Part shown: positions 27,386 through 34,269 of the stretch, one piece after another
How the letters are laid out: each line of letters begins with the position of its first letter
Position numbering within the stretch: the stretch's first letter is position 1
From: JBIOHJ01 sp044448905
Lineage (GTDB): Bacteria; Bacteroidota; Bacteroidia; AKYH767-A; OLB10
Length of the DNA: 38,012 nucleotides
Direction: 5' to 3'
NCBI GenBank assembly: GCA_044448905.1
Contig: JBIOHJ010000013.1
Coordinates: 1-38,012, forward strand
Position numbers and translations under genes: made by a program
Notes under the pieces: generated by a model
Database searches by the model: none
What the model was told of the DNA's origin: nothing
Seen by the model: the letters and a program-made list of their open reading frames with translations, nothing else

Positions 27386-27862
27386 ATGAAAAAAATAATA
27401 ATACTGTTTGTAGTTATTGCCTTAATGGCAAAAGTGTCGGTTGCCCAGGATTATAAAACCGGTATTGGCTTGCGTGCCGGGGCATTTTGGGGATTTAATG
27501 TAAAACATTTTATAGCCGAAAACAAAGCGCTCGAAGGAATCTTACATTTCCGTTATGGCGGTTTTGGAATTTGTGGCTTGTACGAAGTGCATGTGGTGGC
27601 ATTTAAAGTACCCCAGCTTAAATTTTATTACGGATTTGGTGCGCACATCGGCTTTTATGGCGAGAAACATTATTATGACAATAACAACGTTTATTATGGT
27701 GAGAATACTACCACCTTAGGTATTGACGGCATTGCAGCATTGGAATATAAAATTACAAATATCCCTTTTGTGGTAGGAGTGGATATAAAACCATTTATTG
27801 ATTTAATTAATCCCGGTCCGACTAATTGGGATGGCGCTTTAAATATCCGCTTTGTTTTTTAA
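27386..27862 (+). CDS. Small outer-membrane beta-barrel-like protein
   Basis: This 158-residue protein has a signal peptide (MKKIIILFVVIALMAKVSVAQ). Alternating aromatic/glycine-rich strands follow (GIGLRAGAFWGFNVKHF, FRYGGFGICGLYEVH, YYGFGAHIGFYGEKH), ending NIRFVF with a terminal Phe. This fits a short eight-strand barrel of the kind common in Bacteroidetes. It starts 15 nt after secA, so co-transcription is likely. The precise function is unknown. Confidence 0.75.
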   Translation: MKKIIILFVVIALMAKVSVAQDYKTGIGLRAGAFWGFNVKHFIAENKALEGILHFRYGGFGICGLYEVHVVAFKVPQLKFYYGFGAHIGFYGEKHYYDNNNVYYGENTTTLGIDGIAALEYKITNIPFVVGVDIKPFIDLINPGPTNWDGALNIRFVF

Positions 27863-27925
27863 TAACTTAAAACACTTTGATCATTATAAGTTCAACATTT
27901 TACTAATATCTAAAAACAAAACAAA

Positions 27926-28537
27926 ATGAAAAAAACAATTCTCCTTTCAACATTACTTGTTGCGTTTGCACTAACGTCATTTGTAAACAGAAAACCGCAT
28001 TCAGATACTTACAAAGTTGACACTAAACAGAGTTCACTCGAATGGTTTGCACAAAAGCTTACCGGGAAACATAACGGTACCATTATGGTATCGGGCGGAG
28101 AAATAACAAATAACCACGGTATCCTGGCAGGTACTATTGAAATTGACATGGCATCCATTGAAGACAAGGATATGCAACCGGGAAAAGGAAAAGAAAAATT
28201 GGAGGGACATCTTAAATCGGCCGATTTTTTTGATGTGGCAACTTATCCGAAATCAAAATTTGTTATTACTACGGTTGCTCCTGCTCCTGCTCCTGCCGAA
28301 GGAGGAGCCACGCATCTTGTTAAAGGCATGCTTACCATAAAAGACAAAACCAACGAAATTACTTTCGGAGCAATAATTAAAATGACCGAAACACAGGCTA
28401 CCTGCACGGGTACTGCTGTGGTTGACCGCTCGAAATTTGATGTGAAGTACGGTTCTAAATCATTCTTCCCTGATATTGGCGACAAAATGATTTACGATGA
28501 GTTTACACTCAAGTTTAATTTGGTTGCTGTTAAATAA
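27926..28537 (+). CDS. YceI-family lipid-binding protein
   Basis: This 203-residue protein has a signal peptide (MKKTILLSTLLVAFALTSFV). A single YceI lipocalin-like domain follows (YKVDTKQSSLEWFAQKLTGKHNG, GTIEIDMASIEDKDM, LKSADFFDVATYPKSKF, FTLKFNLVAVK). YceI proteins bind isoprenoid-type lipids in the periplasm. One loop carries a short Pro-Ala insert (APAPAPAEGG) next to the KF.IT strand, which may be a species-specific linker. It lies 63 nt downstream of the barrel gene on the same strand. Confidence 0.93.
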   Translation: MKKTILLSTLLVAFALTSFVNRKPHSDTYKVDTKQSSLEWFAQKLTGKHNGTIMVSGGEITNNHGILAGTIEIDMASIEDKDMQPGKGKEKLEGHLKSADFFDVATYPKSKFVITTVAPAPAPAEGGATHLVKGMLTIKDKTNEITFGAIIKMTETQATCTGTAVVDRSKFDVKYGSKSFFPDIGDKMIYDEFTLKFNLVAVK

Positions 28538-28595
28538 CTTATTTACCGCTTAATAATTTCCTTAACCTTTATTAAGAAGGAAGTTCCATAAGTTT

Positions 28596-28664
28596 AATGT
28601 CCCGCAGATTTCGCAAATTTTCGCGGATGTTTTCTGCGTTAATCAGCTTTATCTGCGGGACATT
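28596..28664. repeat. 14-bp perfect inverted repeat downstream of the YceI gene
   Basis: AATGTCCCGCAGAT and ATCTGCGGGACATT enclose 41 nt that contain further CGCAnATTTCGC-like words. It fills most of the gap between two plus-strand genes and lacks a following T run. Similar CGCAGATTTCGC strings are, from memory, dispersed in many Bacteroidetes intergenic regions. It may be a dispersed palindrome acting as a weak terminator. Confidence 0.65.
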
Positions 28665-28688
28665 GCTTTGGCGACAGCCTTTATAAAA

Positions 28689-29324
28689 ATGAAAAGAATA
28701 ATAACAGCATTTCTCTTTTTAATACCCTGGACTCTTTATGCCCAGCCTGAAATAAAAAACATCAGCCTTACAACTCCCGATTCGGCTATACTTTATACAG
28801 GAGTTGAAAATAAAATGGAAGTGAGCGGTGTTTCTGACAAAGCTTACCTGAGGTTGAAATCCGGTAAAGGTGAAGTGAAGAGAAACACTTCAAGCCCTTC
28901 GGTTTTTAACGTACGGGTAAGCAACACCGGAAGTGATGCCATTGAAGTGTATGAAAGCAGCAAGCTTGTTTTAACCAAACCATTTGAAGTGAGAGCGCTT
29001 GCCGATCCTGTTCCTATGCTCGCACATTTTGCCGATTCGGTTGCAGTTGACAGCATTGTTAAATATCCGACATTAAATATTTTGCTTCCCGGCTGTTATT
29101 ATAAGCATGAATACAGCATCTTATATTTTTTTCCAAAGGTTTTATACGGCAAAGGCAAAGTGGAAATTTTTTATAAAACACACGGCAACCGTTTAAACGA
29201 TGAACAAACCAAATTCATTAAACGTTTGAAACGCGGTGACAAAATTGTTTTTACCGAAATTATGGTTACCTGCCCCGGTTGCCAGAACAGGCGGTTGAGG
29301 GATTTGACTGTTGTGATGAAATAA
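28689..29324 (+). CDS. Secreted protein with GldM-like Ig domains
   Basis: This 211-residue protein has a signal peptide (MKRIITAFLFLIPWTLYAQ). Two Ig-like beta domains resemble the periplasmic C-terminal domains of GldM/PorM: ILYTGVENKMEVSGV, FNVRVSNTGSDAIEVYE and the linker FEVRALADPVPML, then a second domain with CYYKHEYSILYFF ... KGKVEIFYK. GldM itself is over 500 residues and has a membrane helix; this is the stand-alone back half. It may be a periplasmic partner of the T9SS motor or simply share the fold. The ATG before the signal peptide is chosen over a TTG 21 nt upstream. It is convergent with the 297-aa gene, only 9 nt apart. Confidence 0.75.
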   Translation: MKRIITAFLFLIPWTLYAQPEIKNISLTTPDSAILYTGVENKMEVSGVSDKAYLRLKSGKGEVKRNTSSPSVFNVRVSNTGSDAIEVYESSKLVLTKPFEVRALADPVPMLAHFADSVAVDSIVKYPTLNILLPGCYYKHEYSILYFFPKVLYGKGKVEIFYKTHGNRLNDEQTKFIKRLKRGDKIVFTEIMVTCPGCQNRRLRDLTVVMK

Positions 29325-29333
29325 GGCTATTAC

Positions 29334-30227
29334 TTACACCGGTATCATCCTCACGTGTATCCGGGTAGTCTCGCCCGCAATCACATTAAAATTTTGACTA
29401 ACGGGATTATACCCCGGCAGCGATGCGGTGAAAGAATGCGCTCCTTCGCTGAGGTTTTGCACGCGGATGTTTCCAAGCGAGCTGCTCCTGCGGTTAATGC
29501 TGCCGTTAACCAGCACATTAACGTGCTCCAGTGCCGTGGCGGTTTCGTTTTCGAAATGAATTTCGAGGGCGCGCTTTTGCGTAGGGCTGTTTACAATGAT
29601 GCGTGCGTTGAAATACCCGTTATAAAAATCGGGGTTGCTGACGCGGTACAATTCCATGCCGCCATCAATTTGTTCGGCAAGCAGCGTAGTAGTATCTTCA
29701 AACAAAGGAGGAAGCTGCTCGGTGGCTGCACTGGTTTCGCTTTTTGCAGCGCGCGGCTTGCTTATATAAGTAACAAAGGTGGTTATGGCTGTACCCAATG
29801 CGGTAGTCATGGCTCCCGTTAGCCCGAAGGGTAAAACGGCTGCAGCATTAGCCACTGCCTCCTGGTGCACCTGTTCCGCCATGCCCGGTAATTCGTTATC
29901 GCGGGCTTTTGCTAATTCGCTTCGCTTGAAATTTACTTTTTGCAGCAGCTCGCGGTTGTTAACCGATGAAGCGTAAAAAGCAATAATGCTTCCGGTTGCA
30001 AAAGTCCGTTCTTCCAAATCCTGCCTTTTGTTCTGTTTGTCTTGCGCCACACCGGTTGTATCGGCATCCTGTATGTCGCGCAGGTCTTCAATGGCATCAA
30101 TAAAAGTTTCGAGCTGCGTAACTGCTGCTGTGAACGGAACATTGGCTGCCCATACGGCATTGTTTGTTTGCAATACATCATCGGTTGCCTGGTACATATT
30201 TAGCGTGTCTTCCTGCAATTTTTTCAT
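29334..30227 (-). CDS. Conserved 297-aa protein of unknown function, copy 2
   Basis: This is the paralogue of the protein at 8340-9233, with the same length, about 80% identity by hand count and no gaps. The best-kept stretches are MYQATDD, AWAANVPF-like, GVAQDKQNKRQDL, FYASSVNNRELL, ARDNELPGMAEQVH, VLPFGLTGAMTTAL, YISKPRAAKSETSAAT and RRSSSLGNIRVQNLSEG. Changes cluster in residues 41-43, 73-78, 227-232 and the last ten. DNA identity is also high, with long runs shared. It shows the same helical N-terminal half, hydrophobic middle and carboxypeptidase-regulatory / PEGA-like C-terminal domain, and no signal peptide. It is preceded by its own 21-bp array and HTH gene on the same strand. Confidence 0.85.
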   Translation of the reverse strand: MKKLQEDTLNMYQATDDVLQTNNAVWAANVPFTAAVTQLETFIDAIEDLRDIQDADTTGVAQDKQNKRQDLEERTFATGSIIAFYASSVNNRELLQKVNFKRSELAKARDNELPGMAEQVHQEAVANAAAVLPFGLTGAMTTALGTAITTFVTYISKPRAAKSETSAATEQLPPLFEDTTTLLAEQIDGGMELYRVSNPDFYNGYFNARIIVNSPTQKRALEIHFENETATALEHVNVLVNGSINRRSSSLGNIRVQNLSEGAHSFTASLPGYNPVSQNFNVIAGETTRIHVRMIPV

Positions 30228-30290
30228 GATTTTAAAGTTTTTGAGTTAATTGATACTGATTTAATGTTTCACCGTGCTTATTTTATTTTT

Positions 30291-30500
30291 GATGCGTCCG
30301 CATTACTGTTTGTTGCTTCAGCACTTACTTCTCATCCTGTTTCTTTGACTTCTGATGCTTCCGCGCATACTTCTCATGCTGTTTCTTTAACATCTGGTGC
30401 TTCCGCACTCACTTCTCATGCTGTTTCTTCGGCTTCTGATGTTTTCGCACTCACTTCTCATGCTGTTTCTTCGGCTTCTGATGCTTCCGCACCATCTCCT
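30291..30500 (-). repeat. Ten 21-bp units between HTH copy 2 and the 297-aa gene
   Basis: On the plus strand ten contiguous 21-bp units run without insertion or deletion. Two alternating types, A (GATGCTTCCGCACTCACTTC-like) and B (CATGCTGTTTCTTCGGCTTC-like), share ATGCT near the start and CTTCT at the end, giving a 42-bp higher-order period. On the gene strand units begin AGAAG and keep AGCAT near the end. The array is 210 bp, as in copy 1, inside a 369-nt gap, 96 nt after the HTH stop and 63 nt before the ATG. The plus strand carries an open 100-codon frame (heptads DASAHTS / HAVSLTS), antisense to the cassette, with no ribosome-site or promoter support. The gene-strand heptad frame is broken by stops. 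I treat it as non-coding. Confidence 0.88.
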
Positions 30501-30572
30501 GACCTTTCCGCACAGGTGCGCTGCATGCACCCGGATTTTAAAGAACTGAAGCCAAAATTAAAATGAGTGTAC

Positions 30573-30597
30573 AGGACAATTTATTGAAAAGTGTCCT
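30573..30597. promoter_or_regulatory. Inverted repeat at the end of HTH copy 2
   Basis: AGGACA and TGTCCT (6-bp arms, 13-nt spacer) sit at the HTH stop codon. Copy 1 has a GACA...TGTC repeat in the matching place. The arms are short, so this is a weak call. Confidence 0.35.
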
Positions 30598-30860
30598 TAT
30601 TTTTTTTGCCGGTGTTTTTTCGAATCTTCAAATAACAAACGCCTGCGATGCCGTTCAACTGTTTTTTCGCAAACACAGTTATCACGGGCAATTTGTTGGT
30701 TCGATTTTTTTTGCCTGATGTCCTCATCAATGGCATCAGACTTAATTACATGAAGCAAAGCGGCAAACGAAACGGCAACGCTGCCCGCCAGGAAATAAAT
30801 TTCACGCACTTGGGCTTCGCCAATTATTTTAATTATGGTGCGATGAAGGTCGGCATTCAT
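30597..30860 (-). CDS. Small HTH protein of the duplicated cassette, copy 2 (87 aa)
   Basis: This 87-residue basic protein starts MNADLHRTIIKIIGEAQ. The central helix (YFLAGSVAVSFAALLHVI) is hydrophobic and may be core or membrane-facing. Residues 54-76 (NQQIARDNCVCEKTVERHRRRL) match the LuxR/GerE-type HTH pattern, where IA starts the first helix and (S/C).KTV..H the recognition helix. It aligns without gaps with the 84-residue protein at 7715-7969. The ATG is preferred over a GTG one codon upstream because it matches the paralogue's start. It is divergent from the propeller gene and followed by the 21-bp array and the 297-aa gene. A DNA-binding role is inferred from the HTH. Confidence 0.75.
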   Translation of the reverse strand: MNADLHRTIIKIIGEAQVREIYFLAGSVAVSFAALLHVIKSDAIDEDIRQKKSNQQIARDNCVCEKTVERHRRRLLFEDSKKHRQKK

Positions 30861-30959
30861 CACAATGGCCGATTAGGTTCGGTTAACCCGTAATTGAATT
30901 AACCTGCATCATGAACGCCATTTATCAGGAGTTTATTGTGCAGAATAAAAAATAAAATT

Positions 30960-30990
30960 TTGGAGAAGAAGGTGAAAGGGGGTATATTTG
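30960..30990 (+). promoter_or_regulatory. Promoter of the right-arm propeller gene, boxes almost touching the ATG
   Basis: TTG (30960-30962) and TATATTTG (30983-30990) are 20 nt apart, an exact Bacteroidetes -33/-7 match. Only AGGG separates the -7 box from the ATG. The whole block from about 30938 aligns with the promoter at 7607-7662. Confidence 0.75.
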
Positions 30991-30994
30991 AGGG

Positions 30995-32527
30995 ATGAAA
31001 AGAACCTTCGCCACTTTTATCTTTCTATTTGCTTCGGTAATTGGGGCTAATGCACAAATTACTTTTCACAAAACCTTCGAAGGAAGGGTCGATATTGGCT
31101 CGTCAGTCAAACAAACGACAGATGGCGGTTATATTATTGGAGGAAATGGATTTGGAGGAGGGTATTTAATAAAAACTAATGCATATGGTGATACTTTATG
31201 GACAAAGATTTATAATGGAGGTATTTCAACTCATTCCGTACTGCAAACTATAGATGGAGGTTATATTTTATTTGGTGGCAGTTATTCAGGCGGTGCTGGA
31301 AGTCTGGATATGGTTTTATTAAAAACCGATACGAATGGAAATTTGCTTTGGTCAAAATACTATGGTGATATTTATGATAATTACTCTTACAACATTCAAC
31401 AAACCAGCGACAGCGGCTATGTAATTGCAGGATTTACTGATACCGATACTACAGGGTTCGGCACTTCTTATCGATCCCTATTTTTAATTGAGACAGATGT
31501 AGCGGGAGATACTATGTGGGCAAAGACCTATATCGGAGATTTTAATTATTGTTATTCAATGCAACAAACAGCAGACGGAGGATTTATTTTAGCTGGTCTA
31601 ACTTATAATGATGCATTTTTATTAAAGACTGATGCTACAGGCATTCCTCAATGGTCAAAAGCTTATGGAGGTGATGAAGCTATGTGTGTCAAACAACTTC
31701 CCGATGGCGGATTTATTTTTACAGGAAAGTCTAATTTCTTTTCTTCGGGGGATGTTTATTTGGTAAGAACTGATATTAATGGAGATTTATTATGGTCAAG
31801 TGTACTTGGGGATAGCACTTCGCAAAGAAGTTATTCTATTGTTCCTACCAATGATGGCGGCTATATGATAGCGGGCTCTACCTCAGGCATGATTGCTCCA
31901 TATCTTAGAGATATTTATTTATTGCACACAGACAGTATCGGTAACTTAGTTTGGGCAAAAAAAATAATTAATAGTTCAAATGATGATTATAGTTTCTGTA
32001 TAGAAAAAACAACAGATGAAGGGTATGTTATGTCAGCCTGGACTCTTTTTAATACTCCTGAAAAAATAAATTTAATAAAACTCGACAGTATGGGAAATGC
32101 CGGTTGCAGTTTCATTAATACTTTGGCTACCTCTTTAACTCCAAGTACAATTGTTACAAACCTTACCGCGCAAATAGTTCCATGGAATTTAGTTACAGGC
32201 AATCCAACATGGCAAGTCGTTAGCGGAGGCACTGTAGCTACTATATGCAGTTCTGTCAATGTAAATGAAAATGAAAAACCGGGGTCTGCTTTTAATATTT
32301 CCCCCAACCCCGCAACAAACAAAATCACAATTACCAATCCGCAATTTGCAATTGAAGCAATTGAAGTTTATAATCTAATAGGGCAAAAAGTTTTTTCACA
32401 ACTGCAAACTGAAAACTCTAAACTGCAAACTGCTACTATTGATGTTTCGAAATGGAATAAAGGAATTTATTTTGTGAAAGTAAGCGATGGGGAAAGGCAG
32501 TATGCGGAGAAGCTGGTGATTCAATAA
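30995..32527 (+). CDS. Secreted seven-bladed propeller protein with T9SS type A sorting domain
   Basis: This 510-residue protein has a signal peptide (MKRTFATFIFLFASVIGANAQ). Seven blade units follow with the pattern Q(T)TDGGY(I)I.G ... (L)LKTD..G(D/N)(L/T)LW.K.Y. A complete T9SS type A tail closes it (ISPNPATNKITITNPQ ... VYNLIGQKVFSQLQ ... GIYFVKVSDGERQ ... KLVIQ). The blades differ from the SBBP type of the left-arm counterpart, but the promoter and tail are alike. It is divergent from HTH copy 2, with 134 nt between the two starts. Export by Sec, then T9SS, to the surface or medium is expected; the ligand is unknown. Confidence 0.9.
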   Translation: MKRTFATFIFLFASVIGANAQITFHKTFEGRVDIGSSVKQTTDGGYIIGGNGFGGGYLIKTNAYGDTLWTKIYNGGISTHSVLQTIDGGYILFGGSYSGGAGSLDMVLLKTDTNGNLLWSKYYGDIYDNYSYNIQQTSDSGYVIAGFTDTDTTGFGTSYRSLFLIETDVAGDTMWAKTYIGDFNYCYSMQQTADGGFILAGLTYNDAFLLKTDATGIPQWSKAYGGDEAMCVKQLPDGGFIFTGKSNFFSSGDVYLVRTDINGDLLWSSVLGDSTSQRSYSIVPTNDGGYMIAGSTSGMIAPYLRDIYLLHTDSIGNLVWAKKIINSSNDDYSFCIEKTTDEGYVMSAWTLFNTPEKINLIKLDSMGNAGCSFINTLATSLTPSTIVTNLTAQIVPWNLVTGNPTWQVVSGGTVATICSSVNVNENEKPGSAFNISPNPATNKITITNPQFAIEAIEVYNLIGQKVFSQLQTENSKLQTATIDVSKWNKGIYFVKVSDGERQYAEKLVIQ

Positions 32528-32583
32528 TATCATGAACTATTCCTCTAACCCGTTCTCTGCGTGAAACTATTCCGAAAAATATT

Positions 32584-33918
32584 TTACTGAATCATCAGCT
32601 TCTTCACCACCATCATTTCCTTATTCCGCGCAGCGAGGTAATAAACTCCGGGAACCAAGTTCGATTTATCCGAAACAACTGATTCATCATTCACCACAAA
32701 ACGATCAACCACTTTGCCAATCACATCAGTAATCTCAATGGTAACAGGAGCTGATGGCTTATCAGAAAACTGAACAGTAATTTGCCCGTCAACTGACGGG
32801 TTGGGATAAATCATCATATCTAACGCTTCACTTTCGCTTACACTTTCGCCTTCACGGCAAGGAACCACTATCGTATCGGCATTAGAAGTTTTCGAACATC
32901 CATTGCTGTTGGTTACTTCGACACGGTATTTTCCTGCTGTGGTTACAATATAAGTTTGAGACGTTGCTCCGCTTATATAACTCCCGTTCTTTTTCCATTT
33001 ATAAGTATGCCCTGTACCGTTATTAGCTGTAAGCAAAGCGCTTTGTCCGGCACAAAAAGAGATGGTTCCTGGAGGAGTTATGGCAGCCGCAGGCAAAGGA
33101 TTTTTCGTTACAGTAATGCCGGTAGCGGAAATATTGGTACAACCGTTAACTGTATTCATAACCGTAACCTTATATGTACCCGAAGCATTTGCTGTGTATG
33201 AAGATAATGTGGCGCCTGAAATATTTGCTCCGTTCTTTTTCCATTGATAGGTTCTGCTGGCTGCAACAGGTGCATTCAATAAAACGCTTCCACCCGAACA
33301 AAATGTAGTTGGACCCGAAGGAGTTATAGTTGCTGAAGGAAGTGCGTTTACAAGAACAAGCACTGTTGATGAAGTTGCAGTACCACAGGGAATCGTTACC
33401 TGCACAGAATAATATCCGGTTGTTGTTGCTGTATAGCTTGCTGACGCTGCACCGGAAATATTTGTCGCGCTTTTTTTCCACTGATATGTATAGCCGGCTC
33501 CTGTTGATGCATTCAGTTGGACACTTCCACCCTGGCAAAAAGTTGTGCTTCCCTGCGGAATAATGTTTGCAAAAAGTGTTAAACAAACAGTGTACTGGTA
33601 CCACCACCCGAAATTCCCATATACAGAGTAGATACCTGCCTGAGAAACTATAAAGCTTAACGTGTCAGGCTGTGGCAGGTTACCAATTGCAACTCCATTA
33701 AAATACCAGGATCCCGGCCAGGGTGTATAATTATCTTCATCTGCAAATAATGAAACAGAATCACCCATATTGGCAATGACATTTATTGTTATTCCTCCGG
33801 AACCTCCCTGATTAATTATGTTTTGTGTATGATTGGTATATTTCAACTGAAAGGATTCACCAGCATAAATCTTATTCATGAATGAATAACAGATTAAAAG
33901 ACAAATAAATTTTTTCAT
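32584..33918 (-). CDS. Secreted Ig-repeat protein with T9SS type A sorting domain
   Basis: This 444-residue protein has a signal peptide (MKKFICLLICYSFMNKIYA). A unique N-terminal region of about 90 residues is followed by three Ig-like units (FCQGGSVQLNAS...YQWKKS; FCSGGSVLLNAP...YQWKKNG; FCAGQSALLTAN...YKWKKNG). The T9SS tail (IYPNPSVDGQ ... APVTIEITDVIGKVVDRFVVNDE ... GVYYLAARNKE) is almost identical in protein to that of the left-arm Ig protein, though many codons differ at silent positions. It looks like a short relative with fewer repeats. It is convergent with the propeller gene, with a 56-nt gap, the same size as the corresponding gap in the left arm. Confidence 0.9.
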   Translation of the reverse strand: MKKFICLLICYSFMNKIYAGESFQLKYTNHTQNIINQGGSGGITINVIANMGDSVSLFADEDNYTPWPGSWYFNGVAIGNLPQPDTLSFIVSQAGIYSVYGNFGWWYQYTVCLTLFANIIPQGSTTFCQGGSVQLNASTGAGYTYQWKKSATNISGAASASYTATTTGYYSVQVTIPCGTATSSTVLVLVNALPSATITPSGPTTFCSGGSVLLNAPVAASRTYQWKKNGANISGATLSSYTANASGTYKVTVMNTVNGCTNISATGITVTKNPLPAAAITPPGTISFCAGQSALLTANNGTGHTYKWKKNGSYISGATSQTYIVTTAGKYRVEVTNSNGCSKTSNADTIVVPCREGESVSESEALDMMIYPNPSVDGQITVQFSDKPSAPVTIEITDVIGKVVDRFVVNDESVVSDKSNLVPGVYYLAARNKEMMVVKKLMIQ

Positions 33919-34030
33919 TTTTTTTAGTATTCTCCGAAGTTAAGCTATTATATGAGATGATAATTTTAAATATGTAGTTATTTTTAAGAAATGATACTTA
34001 AGTACTAGAAATAAAGCATAAGCAAAGAAA

Positions 34031-34117
34031 TCCATCTCAAAAATACTTCTGCGGATATATTTTGTGAAAGCGAGCGATGGAGAAAAGCAGTATTGCCCGA
34101 AAATAGTTGTTCAATAA
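34031..34117 (+). pseudogene. Fossil of a T9SS type A tail
   Basis: Reading from about 34031 gives SISKILLRIYFVKASDGEKQYCPKIVVQ in two halves (SISKILLR, then IYFVKASDGEKQY...KIVVQ) followed by TAA. It matches the last residues of the propeller genes (SKWNKGIYFVKVSDGERQY...KLVIQ), but there is no gene in front of it. It must be the 3' end of a lost or displaced T9SS cargo gene on the plus strand. Confidence 0.75.
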
Positions 34118-34245
34118 CAAAGGGGTTAATCGCAAAGATTCTTCGTTTTTCAAACCATCATAAATACAGCCTTTACCGTATTATAACTTAGTTACACCCC
34201 TTAATAAGTTCTGTCAGCCCTTTTATTATTAAGCCCCTTTTTAAT

Positions 34246-34253
34246 TAGATTTG
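34246..34253 (+). promoter_or_regulatory. -7 box of asnB (TAGATTTG)
   Basis: Exact TAnnTTTG match 16 nt before the ATG; no clear -33 TTG. Confidence 0.55.
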
Positions 34254-34269
34254 TCCACATTCAAAATTT

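Larger units (their letters stand above)
33919..34269. other. 351-nt intergenic region upstream of asnB
   Basis: This AT-rich gap holds the 5' region of the Ig gene (no exact promoter box seen), a fossil of a T9SS tail and the asnB promoter box. Nothing else was recognised. Confidence 0.6.

Noticed and set aside
30264..30566. 100-codon Ser/Ala-rich ORF across array 2 on the plus strand
   Set aside because: It is antisense to the cassette, has no promoter box or related ORF in array 1, and its repeats simply reflect the 42-bp DNA period.
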